Positions 31,199 to 41,431 are shown, numbered from the stretch's first letter. The stretch: DNA of 64,000 nt from Pseudomonas cavernicola (GCF_003596405.1 NZ_QYUR01000002.1:574501-638500); one strand, 5' to 3'. A program made the numbers and translations. Notes: generated from the sequence alone by a model not told the origin.

Positions 31199-32095
31199 AT
31201 GCTCAGCCAAGTCCGCGACCTCGACCTGCAACTGCTGCGGCTGTTCGTCAGCGTGGTGGAGTGCGGCGGCTTTAGCGCGGCGCAAGGCGAACTGGGGATT
31301 GGCCAGTCGACCATCAGCACGCAGATGGCCAAGCTGGAGACGCGGCTGGGTTTCCGCCTGTGCGAACGCGGCAAGGCCGGCTTTCGCCTGACACCCAAGG
31401 GCGACGAGGTGTTACTGGCCACGCGCAAGCTGTTCGCCGCCATCGAAACCTTCAAAGGCGAAGCCCAGGGCATGGCCGATAAACTGCTCGGCGAGCTCAG
31501 TATCGGCCTCTCCGAAGCCCTCGACGCGCAGGTGTTGGAACGGGTTGCCGCCGCCATCCAGCGCTTTCGTCAACGCAACCAGGCGGTGCAGATCGAGCTG
31601 ATCAGCGCCATGCCGGCCGAACTGGAACGTCGCCTGCTGCAGGATCAGTTGCACCTGGCCATCGGCTACTTCTCCGGCAAGCAAACTGCGTTGGATTTCC
31701 AACCGCTGTTCAGCGAAGAGCAGTTGCTCTACTGCGGCCGCGGGCATCCGTTATTCAGCCGACAGCAGATCGTCAAAGTCGACCTCGACGGCTGCGACCG
31801 CGTGCATCACCCCTACCGCTTCATCAGTGCCGACGAACCCGCCCAGTCCAGCCTCAGCAGCGCCCGCACCGAACAGGTGGAGGGCAGCCTGGCGTTCATC
31901 CTCTCCGGCGCCCATATCGGCTACCTGCCCGGGCATATCGCCGGCCCCTGGGAAACGCGTGGGCTCCTGCGGGTGCTATTGCCAGAGCAACTCGGCTACA
32001 CCGTGCAATTCCACTTGGCCAGCCATCGCGGTCGTCAGCCGAGCGAAGCGCAGCAGGCCTTCGTCGAGGATGTGCTCGGCGCGTTTAGCCAGTAG
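31199..32095 (+). CDS. LysR-family transcriptional regulator
   Basis: The 298-residue protein has a LysR helix-turn-helix (VVECGGFSAAQGELGIGQSTISTQMAKLE, about 19-46) and a full effector domain. It is divergent from the polyamine-binding protein/agmatinase pair across 120 bp and probably regulates it. GGAG before ATG 31199 sets the start; an upstream in-frame ATG at 31184 has none. Effector unknown. Confidence 0.8.
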   Translation: MLSQVRDLDLQLLRLFVSVVECGGFSAAQGELGIGQSTISTQMAKLETRLGFRLCERGKAGFRLTPKGDEVLLATRKLFAAIETFKGEAQGMADKLLGELSIGLSEALDAQVLERVAAAIQRFRQRNQAVQIELISAMPAELERRLLQDQLHLAIGYFSGKQTALDFQPLFSEEQLLYCGRGHPLFSRQQIVKVDLDGCDRVHHPYRFISADEPAQSSLSSARTEQVEGSLAFILSGAHIGYLPGHIAGPWETRGLLRVLLPEQLGYTVQFHLASHRGRQPSEAQQAFVEDVLGAFSQ

Positions 32096-32265
32096 CCAGA
32101 ATCATGATGCAGGCTGCCCGCTTCGGCTGCTGAAAACCGAGCAAGGCGGGGCGTCATTGCCGAAAACGACAAAGCGGCTGAGGCGGCCTTCCACGCGGTC
32201 GCAGCTATAGTTTTCAGCTCAGGGCTTTTCCGTTCGCCCCTCTCCACAGCGTGCAAGGAGTCATC

Positions 32266-32826
32266 ATGAGCAAGGTTCACCACATCGCCGTCCTGGTCGG
32301 CAGCCTGCGCAAGGCCTCCATCAACCGCAAACTCGCCCTGGCCATGGCCGACCTGGCGCCGGCTTCGCTGAAACTGGAAATCGTCGAGATCGGCGAACTG
32401 CCTCTGTACAACGAAGATATCGACATCGACCCGCCACCGGCCGCCTACACCGCCTTCCGCGCCAAGATCAAAGCCGCCGATGCGCTGCTGTTCGTCACCC
32501 CGGAATACAACCGTTCGGTACCGGCACCGATGAAAAACGCCATTGACGTAGGCTCGCGCCCCTACGGCCAGAGCGCGTTCGGCGACAAGCCGGGCGCCGT
32601 GCTCAGCGCCTCGCCGGGGGCGGTGGGTGGCTTCGGCGCCAACCACCACCTGCGCCAGTCCATGGTGTTCCTCGGTGTGCCGATGATGCAGCAGCCGGAG
32701 GCTTACCTGGGCGGCGCCGGCAGCTTCTTCGAAGAGGCCGGCATGCTCGGCGACGGCATCCGGCCGTTCCTGCAGAAGTTCATCAACGCTTATGCGCAGT
32801 GGGTGGAGCAGCACGTCAAAGGCTGA
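32266..32826 (+). CDS. NAD(P)H-dependent FMN reductase (flavodoxin-like)
   Basis: The 186-residue protein has the flavodoxin-like phosphate-binding loop VGSLRKASINRKLA (about 11-24) and the family motif FVTPEYNRSVPAPMKNAIDV (about 79-98). Enzymes of this family reduce FMN, quinones, azo compounds or chromate using NAD(P)H in the cytosol. AAGGAG precedes ATG 32266. No partner oxygenase is adjacent, so the physiological substrate is open. Confidence 0.87.
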   Translation: MSKVHHIAVLVGSLRKASINRKLALAMADLAPASLKLEIVEIGELPLYNEDIDIDPPPAAYTAFRAKIKAADALLFVTPEYNRSVPAPMKNAIDVGSRPYGQSAFGDKPGAVLSASPGAVGGFGANHHLRQSMVFLGVPMMQQPEAYLGGAGSFFEEAGMLGDGIRPFLQKFINAYAQWVEQHVKG

Positions 32827-33349
32827 GTGACGGCCGATCGTTCCCACGCTCCGCGTCTGCCAACAGCGGACGCAGAGCGCCCCCAGAGGGGTTCCCACGC
32901 CGGAGCGTGGGAACCATCAAAAAGAGCATTACGCCAGCGGCGCCCTGTTGGGCATTATCGGTCGAGGGTGATGAGTTAGGCGCGAGAGTGTGCGTGGGTA
33001 TTTCGAGAGTCTGTTGCGAGAGGCATCGGCTAGACGCCGAAAAAAGAAAACCCCGCCGAGGCGGGGCTTTGCAGACTGAATCCTGACATCCGTAATCGTT
33101 CCACCATCCTGGTGGAAATCCAGCGTATCCCTGTTATTTCCTAGGCGCTTCCTGCGCGACGTCCATGCCAGCAGAGTACCCGCGCACTGTAGGGGGCGAT
33201 AGCGGCGATCGGCAACACGTTCTGTAAGCTTAGGCTTACAGAACCAACCAAGCGTCCGCTTGGCTTTCTTTCGTGACATAGGTCTTGTTAGACTCATCTT
33301 GTCCTACAAAAACAACAGACCACGACACAGCAGTTCAAGGGCCAAGACC
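32827..33349. repeat. Intergenic stretch with palindromic repeats and a terminator
   Basis: No gene is visible. GTTCCCACGCTCC at 32840-32852 is inverted at 32902-32914, and 32891-32914 is itself a hairpin, a common pseudomonad repeat type. A GC stem (33051-33056 with 33061-33066) with an A-run on its left works as a terminator, best for the minus strand. The remainder should hold the promoter of the endonuclease gene. Confidence 0.6.
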
Positions 33350-34009
33350 ATGCGTGCAGTTGTGATTGCCCTCTCTTGTCTAGCGGCGAGTGCCGCGTCC
33401 CCGACCTTCGCCGGCGGACAAAACCAACTTTCCAATCCCAAAGTCGCCGTCGAGCAATTCTTCTGGAAACAGCTCTACGCGGACGGTGGGAGTTCACTCT
33501 ATTGCGGCACCCTCTTCAGCGCCGAACGTGGTCAAGTCACCGCCAGCCTGGTGTACAGCAGCAAACAGATCAAATCGGCAATGCGTTGCCTCACCGACAA
33601 CCAGTGCACGGTCTCGAACCCGCAATACCCCTATATGCTTGCCGATCTGCATAACATTTACCCGGAGATGAGCCGGGTAGAACTGGCGCGGCGCAATGCG
33701 CTGTTCGGTGAACTCGACGACAGCGTACCTAGCAAGTTCAGCGATATCGGCTGCGACCTGAAGGCCAGCTTCCAACTGGTCGAGCCTCGTGATGAAGCCA
33801 AGGGCAACGTGGCACGAGCCATCTTCTATATGCACAGCGAGTACGGCCTGCCCATTGTCGGCCAACTGCAGATGTACAAACGCTGGAACCAGATGGACCC
33901 ACCGGATGCGCAAGAGAAAGCCCGAAATGCGCAGATCGAGACGATCCAAGGCACCCGCAACCGCTATATCGACGACCCGGCTGCGGCCGACCAGCTGACT
34001 CAGGAGTGA
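33350..34009 (+). CDS. Periplasmic endonuclease I (EndA/NucM family)
   Basis: The 219-residue protein has a clear signal peptide (MRAVVIALSCLAASAASPTFA). It carries endonuclease I landmarks: the DLHNIYP motif (about 99-105), a following E-x-x-R-x-N element, KGNVARAIFYMHSEYGLP (about 153-170) and a C-terminal E-x-A-R-N, then QGTRNRYIDDP. Such enzymes cut double-stranded DNA non-specifically in the periplasm or outside the cell. The canonical motif has DLHNL-x-P, so Ile-Tyr here is a conservative variant. The gene is monocistronic. Confidence 0.85.
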   Translation: MRAVVIALSCLAASAASPTFAGGQNQLSNPKVAVEQFFWKQLYADGGSSLYCGTLFSAERGQVTASLVYSSKQIKSAMRCLTDNQCTVSNPQYPYMLADLHNIYPEMSRVELARRNALFGELDDSVPSKFSDIGCDLKASFQLVEPRDEAKGNVARAIFYMHSEYGLPIVGQLQMYKRWNQMDPPDAQEKARNAQIETIQGTRNRYIDDPAAADQLTQE

Positions 34010-34108
34010 AGCCTGGGCCGGGGAGAAAACAGCTTTAGCTGAGTTCTACTGACAGCCTCCGTCCCCCTAACCCTCCCCCCAAAAGGGCAAGGGGACTGAA
34101 AACAAAAT

Positions 34109-34126
34109 GCCCCGCAATTGCGGGGC
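34109..34126. terminator. Terminator between endonuclease and acyl-CoA dehydrogenase genes
   Basis: An 18-bp perfect palindrome (GCCCCGCAATTGCGGGGC) is followed on the minus strand by a T-rich run. It fits as terminator of the minus-strand acyl-CoA dehydrogenase gene ending at 34145. Confidence 0.75.
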
Positions 34127-34144
34127 TTCTCTATTACGACAGCC

Positions 34145-35923
34145 TTAGAACTGCGTGGCATCCAATAGGTACAGCGACTCGCTACCGGCCTTGACCGAAG
34201 CCGTCAGCGAGTGAATACGCGGCAGCAAGCGGGCGAAGTAGAAACGCGCAGTACCGAGCTTGCTGGCATAGAACTCGTCCTGAGTTTCCTTGCCCAGCGC
34301 CGCTTTGGCCATCAGTGCCCACATGTAGGCATAAGCGGTGTAGCCGAACACATGCAGGTACTCGACCGAAGCCGCACCGATCTCGTTCGGATTGCCTTTG
34401 GCGCTGTGCAGCAGCCAAGCGGTCAAATCGTCGAGGTTCGCCACAGCAGCTTGCAGCGGCTCGACGAACTCGGCCAGTTCAGCGCTGGCGCTGCCGGCAA
34501 AAGCCTTGATCTCGTCCGCGAAGTGCTTGTAGAACGCGCCGCCGCTGCCAACGATCTTGCGACCGACCAGATCGAGCGCCTGAATGCCGTTGGTGCCTTC
34601 GTAGATCTGGGTGATACGCACGTCGCGCACCAGCTGCTCCTGGCCCCACTCGCGGATAAAGCCGTGACCGCCGAATACTTGCTGGCCGTGCACGGTGGTT
34701 TCCAGGCCGAGGTCGGTGAGGAAAGCCTTGGCAATCGGCGTCAGCAGCGCCACCAGTTCTGCCGCACGCCTGTGGGTAGTCGGGTCTTCGCTGAACTTGG
34801 CGGTGTCCAGCTGCATGGCGACGTAAGTGGAGAACGCACGCCCACCTTCGTTCAGCGCCTTCATGGTCAGCAGCATCCGGCGCACGTCCGGATGCACGAT
34901 GATCGGGTCCGCCACCTTGTCTTTCGCCACTGGGCCGGTCGGCGCGCGGCTCTGCAGACGATCGCGGGCGTATTCGATGGCGTTCTGGTAGGAACGCTCA
35001 CCTGCCGCCAAGCCCTGGATACCGACGCCCAGACGCTCATAGTTCATCATGGTGAACATCGCCGCCAGGCCCTTGTTCGGCCCATCGATGATGTAACCGA
35101 TGGCGCCGTCGAAGTTCATCACACAGGTCGAGGAACCCTGGATGCCCATCTTGTGTTCGATCGAGCCGCAGGTAACGGCATTGCGTTCGCCCAGGCTGCC
35201 ATCGGCATTGACCATGAATTTCGGCACCAGGAACAGCGAGATGCCTTTCGAGCCAGCCGGTGCATCCGGCAGCTTGGCCAGCACCAGGTGGATGATGTTC
35301 TCGGTCAGGTCGTGCTCGCCACCGGTGATGAAGATCTTGGTGCCGCTGACCTTGTAGGAGCCGTCCGCCTGCGGCTCGGCTTTGGTGCGGATGATGCCCA
35401 GATCGGTGCCGGAGTGCGGCTCGGTCAGGCACATAGAGCCAGCCCAAACCCCGGCATACATGTTCGGCAGGTAGGTTTGTTTAAGCTCTTCGCTGGCATG
35501 CGCGTTGATCGACAGGCAGGCGCCGGCGGTCAGCATCGGGTACAGGCCAAACGACAGGTTGGCCGCATTGAGCATTTCTTCCACTTGCGCGCCGAGGACT
35601 TTCGGCATGCCCATACCACCGTAGTTCGGGTCGCCGCCCACACCTACCCAGCCGCCTTCACCGTAGATTTTGTAAGCCTCGGGGAAACCTACCGGGGTGC
35701 TGACTGCTGTGTTGCTCCAGCGGCAGCCTTCTTCGTCGCCGCTGCGATTCAGCGGGGCGATGGTTTTCGCGGTGACCTTGCCGGCCTCTTCGAGGATCGC
35801 CTCGGCGGTATCGGCATCGACGGTTTCCGCCAGGGCAGGCAATTCAGCCCAGAGTTTAGCGACCTCGAATACTTCATTGAGGACGAAGCGCATATCGCGC
35901 AGGGGTGCTTTGTAGTCTGCCAT
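34145..35923 (-). CDS. Long-form acyl-CoA dehydrogenase (PA0508/FadE2-like)
   Basis: The 592-residue FAD enzyme catalyses the first oxidation of beta-oxidation. It has the N-terminal acyl-CoA dehydrogenase domains: MCLTEPHSGTDLG around 165 and GTKIFITGGEHD around 197. The catalytic-base region IYEGTNGIQALDL lies near 441, and the C-terminal extension is that of the long FadE/DmdC-like class. It is one of three paralogues here, which from memory correspond to PA0506-PA0508 of P. aeruginosa, where two members were assigned to long- and medium-chain acyl-CoAs. Substrate length is not deducible from sequence alone. The leader shows no PsrA-type motif. Confidence 0.85.
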   Translation of the reverse strand: MADYKAPLRDMRFVLNEVFEVAKLWAELPALAETVDADTAEAILEEAGKVTAKTIAPLNRSGDEEGCRWSNTAVSTPVGFPEAYKIYGEGGWVGVGGDPNYGGMGMPKVLGAQVEEMLNAANLSFGLYPMLTAGACLSINAHASEELKQTYLPNMYAGVWAGSMCLTEPHSGTDLGIIRTKAEPQADGSYKVSGTKIFITGGEHDLTENIIHLVLAKLPDAPAGSKGISLFLVPKFMVNADGSLGERNAVTCGSIEHKMGIQGSSTCVMNFDGAIGYIIDGPNKGLAAMFTMMNYERLGVGIQGLAAGERSYQNAIEYARDRLQSRAPTGPVAKDKVADPIIVHPDVRRMLLTMKALNEGGRAFSTYVAMQLDTAKFSEDPTTHRRAAELVALLTPIAKAFLTDLGLETTVHGQQVFGGHGFIREWGQEQLVRDVRITQIYEGTNGIQALDLVGRKIVGSGGAFYKHFADEIKAFAGSASAELAEFVEPLQAAVANLDDLTAWLLHSAKGNPNEIGAASVEYLHVFGYTAYAYMWALMAKAALGKETQDEFYASKLGTARFYFARLLPRIHSLTASVKAGSESLYLLDATQF

Positions 35924-36068
35924 GTGGCGATCCTCGAACGATCCAACGGAGCGGCCTGCTGGCCGGTATGACGCAGGCTTTGGAGTTTACCTGAACAACT
36001 TTTAAGACACATAGAGTCGCGTTGTGACCAAAAAGTCATATATAAGTCACCGTGCAACACTGACAAAA

Positions 36069-36090
36069 AGGCCCGCCGAATGGCGGGCCT
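36069..36090 (-). terminator. Terminator of the second acyl-CoA dehydrogenase gene
   Basis: AGGCCCGCC (36069-36077) pairs with 36082-36090 around a 4-nt loop, followed on the minus strand by five T. It lies 22 bp after the stop at 36112. Confidence 0.85.
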
Positions 36091-36111
36091 TGCAGGCTTA
36101 TTAACCGTCTG

Positions 36112-37908
36112 TCAGAGCGCGAACTGCTCGGCCGGCAACTGCATCAGGCAATCACTCCCCGCCTCTACCGCGGCCTGATGCGCGGCAGTCCGCGGCAGCA
36201 GACGTTTGAAGTAGAACTCACAGGTCGCCAGCTTGGCCCGGTAGTACGCCGCTTCGCCGCCGCCAGCACTGAGTCGGCCCTGGGCGACCACAGCCATCCG
36301 CAGCCAGAAATAACCGAGGATGATGTAGCCAGAGTACATCAGGTAATCCAGGGCGGCGGCGCCGACCTCGTCCGGGTTCTTGATTGCCGCCATGCCGACC
36401 TTCTGGGTCAGTTCGCCCCACTCCTTGTTCAGCGTCGCCAACTGGGCCACATAGCCGCTGAGCTGCGGGTGCTGCGCCTGCGCTTCGCAGAACCTGTGGA
36501 CGATCTTGGTGAAGCCGCGCAGCAGCTTGCCCTGACTACCGAGGACCTTGCGGCCGAGCAAATCGAGCGCCTGGATGCCATTGGTGCCCTCGTAGATCGG
36601 CGCGATGCGGCAGTCGCGCACCAGCTGTTCCATGCCCCACTCGCGGATAAAACCATGGCCGCCGAACACCTGCATGCCATGGTTGGTCACCTCCAGGCCG
36701 GTCTCGGTCATAAAGGCCTTGCAGATCGGCGTGAGGAAGGCCAACAGGTTTTCGGCCTCCTGGCGTTGTGCGTCGCTGTCACTGCTGTGGGCGACATCCA
36801 GCAATTGCGCGGTAAAGTAGGCCAGTGCTCGATTACCTTCGTTGAAGGCCTTCATGGTCAGCAGCATGCGCCGTACATCGGGATGCACGATGATCGGGTC
36901 GGCCGCTTTGTCCGGCGCCTTTGGCCCGGTCAGTGCGCGCATCTGCAAGCGCTCGTTGGCGTATTTGATCGCGCCCTGGAAGCTCGTCTCACCTAGACAA
37001 AGCCCCTGCATGCCGGTGCCCAGGCGTGCGTGGTTCATCATGGTGAACATGCAGTTGAGGCCTTTATTGGCCTCGCCGATCAAAAAGCCCTTGGCGTTAT
37101 CGAAGTTGATCACGCAGGTGGCCGAGGCCTTGATGCCCATCTTGTGTTCGATCGAACCACAGGACACGGCGTTGCGTGCGCCCGCCTCACCCTGCGCATC
37201 GGGCAGGAACTTCGGCACGATAAACAGCGAAATACCCTTGGTGCCAGCCGGCGCATCAGGCAACTTGGCCAGCACCAGATGGACAATGTTCTCGCTCATG
37301 TCGTGCTCGCCGGCGGAGATGAAGATCTTGCTGCCGGAGACCGCGTAACTGCCATCGGCCTGGGGCACGGCGCGAGTCTTGATGATGCCGAGATCGGTGC
37401 CGCAATGCGCTTCGGTCAGGCACATGGTGCCGGTCCAGCGGCCGGCGGTCATGCGCGTCAGGTAGGCCTGTTTCTGCTCTTCCGTCCCGTGGGCATGGAT
37501 CGCCGACATCGCGCCCTGCGTCAGACCCGGGTACATGCCCCAGGAGGTGTTGCTGGCACCGACCATTTCACTGATCAGCAGGCCCAACGAGTGCGGCAGC
37601 CCCTGGCCGCCATAGTTCGGGTCGGCAGCCAGACTCATCCAGCCACCTTCGGCATACTGGGCGAAGGCTTCTTTGAAGCCTTTTGGGGTAGACACCTCGC
37701 CGTTGTTGAACTGGCATTCTTCCTCATCGCCGGAGCGATTCAGCGGCGCCAGCACCTGCTCGCAGAACTTGGCGCCTTCTTCGAGGATCGCATTGACCAT
37801 GTCCGGCGTCGCATCGCTCGCGCCCAGCGCGGCGTAACTGGCGTGAAAATCAAAGACTTCGTCGATCAGAAAGCGCATGTCGCGCAGGGGAGCCTTGTAG
37901 TCAGGCAT
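36112..37908 (-). CDS. Long-form acyl-CoA dehydrogenase (PA0507-like paralogue)
   Basis: The 598-residue protein is colinear with its two neighbours: [13 protein letters not shown] start, MCLTEAHCGTDLG near 165, [16 protein letters not shown] near 195, [18 protein letters not shown] near 440. The catalytic Glu and FAD-binding segments are intact. It has its own terminator and a 120-bp leader, so it is transcribed separately from the first paralogue. Role in beta-oxidation is certain at family level; chain-length preference unknown. Confidence 0.85.
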   Translation of the reverse strand: MPDYKAPLRDMRFLIDEVFDFHASYAALGASDATPDMVNAILEEGAKFCEQVLAPLNRSGDEEECQFNNGEVSTPKGFKEAFAQYAEGGWMSLAADPNYGGQGLPHSLGLLISEMVGASNTSWGMYPGLTQGAMSAIHAHGTEEQKQAYLTRMTAGRWTGTMCLTEAHCGTDLGIIKTRAVPQADGSYAVSGSKIFISAGEHDMSENIVHLVLAKLPDAPAGTKGISLFIVPKFLPDAQGEAGARNAVSCGSIEHKMGIKASATCVINFDNAKGFLIGEANKGLNCMFTMMNHARLGTGMQGLCLGETSFQGAIKYANERLQMRALTGPKAPDKAADPIIVHPDVRRMLLTMKAFNEGNRALAYFTAQLLDVAHSSDSDAQRQEAENLLAFLTPICKAFMTETGLEVTNHGMQVFGGHGFIREWGMEQLVRDCRIAPIYEGTNGIQALDLLGRKVLGSQGKLLRGFTKIVHRFCEAQAQHPQLSGYVAQLATLNKEWGELTQKVGMAAIKNPDEVGAAALDYLMYSGYIILGYFWLRMAVVAQGRLSAGGGEAAYYRAKLATCEFYFKRLLPRTAAHQAAVEAGSDCLMQLPAEQFAL

Positions 37909-38029
37909 GGTAGTTCTCCGTCAGCAGGTACGCAGGAAGCCTCGTCAAGTCGATCACGCTACTGCTGACAGCTAGCCGAGAACAATCACCGTGCAGACGC
38001 TGAATGCGCCGCTATAAGCGCCCGGCAGC

Positions 38030-39322
38030 TCACTCACCGGTGGTCGCGACGCGCACCGCCCCGCGGCGGTTCTGCCCGTGCACCATCACGCAGTTGCGGC
38101 CGGCGCCCTTGGCCGCGTAGAGCGCCTGATCGGCGGCCTTGATTACCTCTTCCGGGGTGCGCTGATCGCTCTCTTTCTCCGCCACACCGATACTCACCGT
38201 TACCGAGACGCTGCTCGCCGCGGCGCCAGCGCGCTTTTGCCGGCCACGCCGATCATTCTGCGGCCGGCTGCCTTTGTCGCGCAGTTGCACGCTGTAGGCT
38301 TCAATCGCCTGGCGCACAGCCTCAAGGTGCGGTCGGCATTCCTCCAGGGTCTTGCCCGAAAACACCAAGGTGAACTCCTCGCCACCGTAGCGGTACGCCT
38401 TGCCGCCCCCGCCAATCTTGCGCAGTTGGCTGGCGACCACGCGCAGCACCTGGTCGCCGACATCGTGGCCGTGGGTGTCGTTGAATTGCTTGAAATGATC
38501 GACGTCAGCCATGGCGATCACGTAGTTGCGCCCCAGCCGTGGCAAACGCTCGCTCAGCGCGCGGCGGCCGGGCAGACCGGTCAGCTCATCGCGAAAGGCC
38601 ATCTGATAGGCCTCGTGGGCCACCGCCGCGACCAGAATCAGCATCACCTGGCTGCTCATCACGTTCAGCACATGCGGCAGCAGGAAGGTTTTTGGCAGCA
38701 TCCAGCACAGCCCGAGCAACCCCACCAGTTGCGCGGCATGCAGCGGCCGCGGATGGCGCAGGTACTGTACCAGCAGTACCCCGAAGGCGAGCAGGAATAC
38801 CGGATAGGCCAGTTGAATCATGCTCATCCAGTCGGCATGCAGGGCCGGCCAACGGATTTGCGTCAGCCACGCCAGCAGGCCATCGGGATAACGCTGCGCC
38901 AGCGCCAGCGCGACACCGCCGACCGCGAACAGCACGGCCGCACGGGCAATCAGGTCGCGCAACAGGTGAGTCCGCTCCAGCCACGCCGCATACAGGCCAT
39001 AGAGCAAGGGCAGCAGCAGGCTACAGAGATGAAAGACCAACGCGGCGTCAGGCCGGGCCTGGCCATGCGCATGGTAAAAATCGGTCTGGGTGTCGAGCAA
39101 GAAGTACGCGAGGTACACCACCAGCAGCAGGAACAACTCCCGCTGGCGGGCATAGATCAGACAGAAAGCACCGCCCAGCGTCAGCAACAGGCTCGGCAAC
39201 ACGTTGAACAGCGAAGTGAAAAACTCGTTCAGCGTATTCAGGCTGGCAGCCGCCATCCCACCGCACAGTAACAGCAGCGACGGCAGAAAATGACTGAGAC
39301 GCACCGCTTTGAACCGAGACAA
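38030..39322 (-). CDS. Membrane-anchored diguanylate cyclase
   Basis: The 430-residue protein has an N-terminal module of about seven membrane helices (residues 8-230) and a C-terminal GGDEF domain. The active-site signature is YRYGGEEF (about 330-337), so cyclic-di-GMP synthesis from GTP is expected. The RxxD product-inhibition site normally five residues upstream is missing: the sequence reads RKIGGGGKAYRYGG. Feedback inhibition through that site is therefore unlikely. A basic linker (about residues 365-380, RPQNDRRGRQKRAGAAA) inserts into the domain. It lies between two acyl-CoA dehydrogenase genes, apparently an insertion into that cluster. The sensed signal is unknown. Confidence 0.85.
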   Translation of the reverse strand: MSRFKAVRLSHFLPSLLLLCGGMAAASLNTLNEFFTSLFNVLPSLLLTLGGAFCLIYARQRELFLLLVVYLAYFLLDTQTDFYHAHGQARPDAALVFHLCSLLLPLLYGLYAAWLERTHLLRDLIARAAVLFAVGGVALALAQRYPDGLLAWLTQIRWPALHADWMSMIQLAYPVFLLAFGVLLVQYLRHPRPLHAAQLVGLLGLCWMLPKTFLLPHVLNVMSSQVMLILVAAVAHEAYQMAFRDELTGLPGRRALSERLPRLGRNYVIAMADVDHFKQFNDTHGHDVGDQVLRVVASQLRKIGGGGKAYRYGGEEFTLVFSGKTLEECRPHLEAVRQAIEAYSVQLRDKGSRPQNDRRGRQKRAGAAASSVSVTVSIGVAEKESDQRTPEEVIKAADQALYAAKGAGRNCVMVHGQNRRGAVRVATTGE

Positions 39323-39465
39323 GACAAAATTCCAGAGGCTGACGGACTGGGCAGACCGTAGCTGGCATTTTGCCTGCTTACGCTGGATTCGGCACTCGTT
39401 CCAGGCGCAAATTCATCAATAGGCCCGCGAATCGAGTTCGCGCCTACAAAAAGCGCAGGCAAAAA

Positions 39466-39497
39466 AATGCCGCTCACCCTCGAGGGTGAACGGCATT
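39466..39497 (-). terminator. Terminator of the third acyl-CoA dehydrogenase gene
   Basis: A long, nearly perfect hairpin centred on CTCGAG spans 39466-39497 (one mismatch per arm) and is followed on the minus strand by a T-run. It lies 26 bp after the stop at 39524. Confidence 0.85.
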
Positions 39498-39523
39498 CTT
39501 CTGCGCCGAAGTCAGATTACGAC

Positions 39524-41329
39524 TTAGTAACCCAGGTCGAAGTGTTCTTCGTCCATGTCCATCAGGTTGTTGGCGCCGGACAGCATTGCCTCTACGTGAG
39601 CACGAGTGCGCGGCAGGATGCGCTGGAAGTAGAAGCGCGCGGTCTGCAGCTTAGCTTTGTAGAAGGCTTCTTCCGCAGTGCCCTCGGCCAGTTTCTCAGC
39701 CGCCAGACGGGCCATGTCCGCCCAGAAGTAGGCCAGGCAGGTGTAACCGGAATACATCAGGTAATCCACCGAAGCGGCACCGACTTCTTCGCGGTCTTTC
39801 ATCGCCGCCATACCGACCTTCATGGTCAGCTCGCCCCACTCTTTGTTCAGCTTGGCCAACGGAGCCACGAACTCTGCGACAGCAGCGTTGGCTTCGTTGT
39901 TCTGGCAGAACTTGTGGACGATCTTGGTGAAGCCTTTCAGCGCTTCGCCTTGGGTTTGCAGCACTTTACGACCGAGCAGGTCGAGGGCCTGAATGCCAGT
40001 GGTGCCTTCGTACAGCATGGAGATACGGCTGTCGCGAACGTTCTGCTCCATGCCCCACTCGGCGATGAAGCCGTGGCCGCCATAGATCTGAACGCCGTGG
40101 TTGGCTGCTTCGAAGCCGACTTCGGTCATGAACGCTTTGGCAATAGGAGTCAGGAACGCCAGCAGGGCGTCAGCTTGCTTCTTCTGCTCTTCGTCCTGGC
40201 TGTACTTGACGATGTCGACCTGCTTGGCAGTGAAGTACACCATCGCCCGGTTGCCTTCGGCAAAAGCCTTCATGGTCAGCAGCATACGGCGCACGTCCGG
40301 ATGCACGATGATCGGGTCTGCCGCTTTGTCCGGCGCTTTCGGGCCAGTCAGCGAACGCATTTGCAGACGCTCACGAGCGTATTTCAGGCCGCCCTGGAAG
40401 CCGATTTCGGCGTGGGCCAGACCTTGCAGTGCGGTACCCAGGCGAGCGGTGTTCATAAAGGTGAACATGCAGTTCAGGCCTTTGTTCGCTGGACCGATCA
40501 GGTAGCCAGTGGCACCGTCGAAGTTCATTACGCAAGTAGCGTTACCGTGGATCCCCATCTTGTGTTCGATCGAACCACAGGACACAGCGTTGTGCGCACC
40601 AACGCTGCCATCGGCGTTCGGCAGGAACTTCGGCACGATGAACAGCGAGATACCTTTGGTGCCTTGCGGCGCATCGGGCAGGCGAGCCAGGACGATGTGG
40701 ACGATGTTATCGGCCATGTCGTGCTCACCGGCGGAGATGAAAATCTTGGTGCCGGAAACTTTGTAGGAGCCATCCGCTTGCGGTTCGGCTTTAGTGCGCA
40801 GCATGCCCAGATCGGTGCCGCAATGCGGCTCGGTCAGGCACATGGTGCCAGTCCACTCACCGGAAACCAGCTTGGTCAGGTAGGTGTGTTGCTGATCAGC
40901 GGTGCCGTGCTCAGAAATCGTGTTCATCGCACCGTGGGACAGGCCTGGGTACATGCCCCACGACCAGTTGGACTCGCCAACCATTTCGCTGATGGCAAGG
41001 CCGAGGGATTCCGGCAGGCCTTGGCCACCGTGATCGACGGCATGCGCCAGGCTCGGCCAGCCGCCTTCGACGAACTGTTTGTACGCTTCCTTGAAACCAG
41101 TCGGGGTCTTAACGCCGGACTCGCTCCAGGTGCAACCTTCGGTGTCACCCACACGGTTCAGCGGCGCCAGCACCTGCTCACAAAACTTGGCGCCTTCCTC
41201 GAGAATGGCGTTGACCATGTCCGGAGTAGCGTCTTGGCAAGCCGGCAGGCTCTGATAATGCGCTTCGTAGCCGAGCAGTTCGTCACGTACGAAACGGATA
41301 TCACGCAAGGGGGCCTTGTAATCAGGCAT
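39524..41329 (-). CDS. Long-form acyl-CoA dehydrogenase (PA0506/FadE1-like)
   Basis: The 601-residue protein is the paralogue next to the biotin genes, matching the remembered place of PA0506 (FadE1) in P. aeruginosa. Landmarks are [20 protein letters not shown] near 167, [12 protein letters not shown] near 196 and [18 protein letters not shown] near 443. Thr replaces Asn in the catalytic loop compared with its neighbours. The 720-bp leader contains a tandem pair of PsrA-type operators about 105-130 bp upstream of the start, so induction by long-chain fatty acids is likely. Codon choice looks optimised relative to its paralogues, consistent with strong expression. Confidence 0.87.
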   Translation of the reverse strand: MPDYKAPLRDIRFVRDELLGYEAHYQSLPACQDATPDMVNAILEEGAKFCEQVLAPLNRVGDTEGCTWSESGVKTPTGFKEAYKQFVEGGWPSLAHAVDHGGQGLPESLGLAISEMVGESNWSWGMYPGLSHGAMNTISEHGTADQQHTYLTKLVSGEWTGTMCLTEPHCGTDLGMLRTKAEPQADGSYKVSGTKIFISAGEHDMADNIVHIVLARLPDAPQGTKGISLFIVPKFLPNADGSVGAHNAVSCGSIEHKMGIHGNATCVMNFDGATGYLIGPANKGLNCMFTFMNTARLGTALQGLAHAEIGFQGGLKYARERLQMRSLTGPKAPDKAADPIIVHPDVRRMLLTMKAFAEGNRAMVYFTAKQVDIVKYSQDEEQKKQADALLAFLTPIAKAFMTEVGFEAANHGVQIYGGHGFIAEWGMEQNVRDSRISMLYEGTTGIQALDLLGRKVLQTQGEALKGFTKIVHKFCQNNEANAAVAEFVAPLAKLNKEWGELTMKVGMAAMKDREEVGAASVDYLMYSGYTCLAYFWADMARLAAEKLAEGTAEEAFYKAKLQTARFYFQRILPRTRAHVEAMLSGANNLMDMDEEHFDLGY

Positions 41330-41431
41330 AGCGGTAAACCTCTACGGTGGGTTCCTAGATTGGGTGACCGTATTTTCGGTCGCTTACGGGATCTCTCCCG
41401 ATTGCCCGGCAGCTAGGATGCGGCCCAGCAA

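Noticed and set aside
34211..35971. 586-residue open frame on the + strand
   Set aside because: It is fully antisense to a well-supported acyl-CoA dehydrogenase gene; high GC produces long shadow frames here.
39467..41416. 649-residue open frame on the + strand
   Set aside because: It is antisense to the acyl-CoA dehydrogenase at 39524-41329 and has no recognisable motif.
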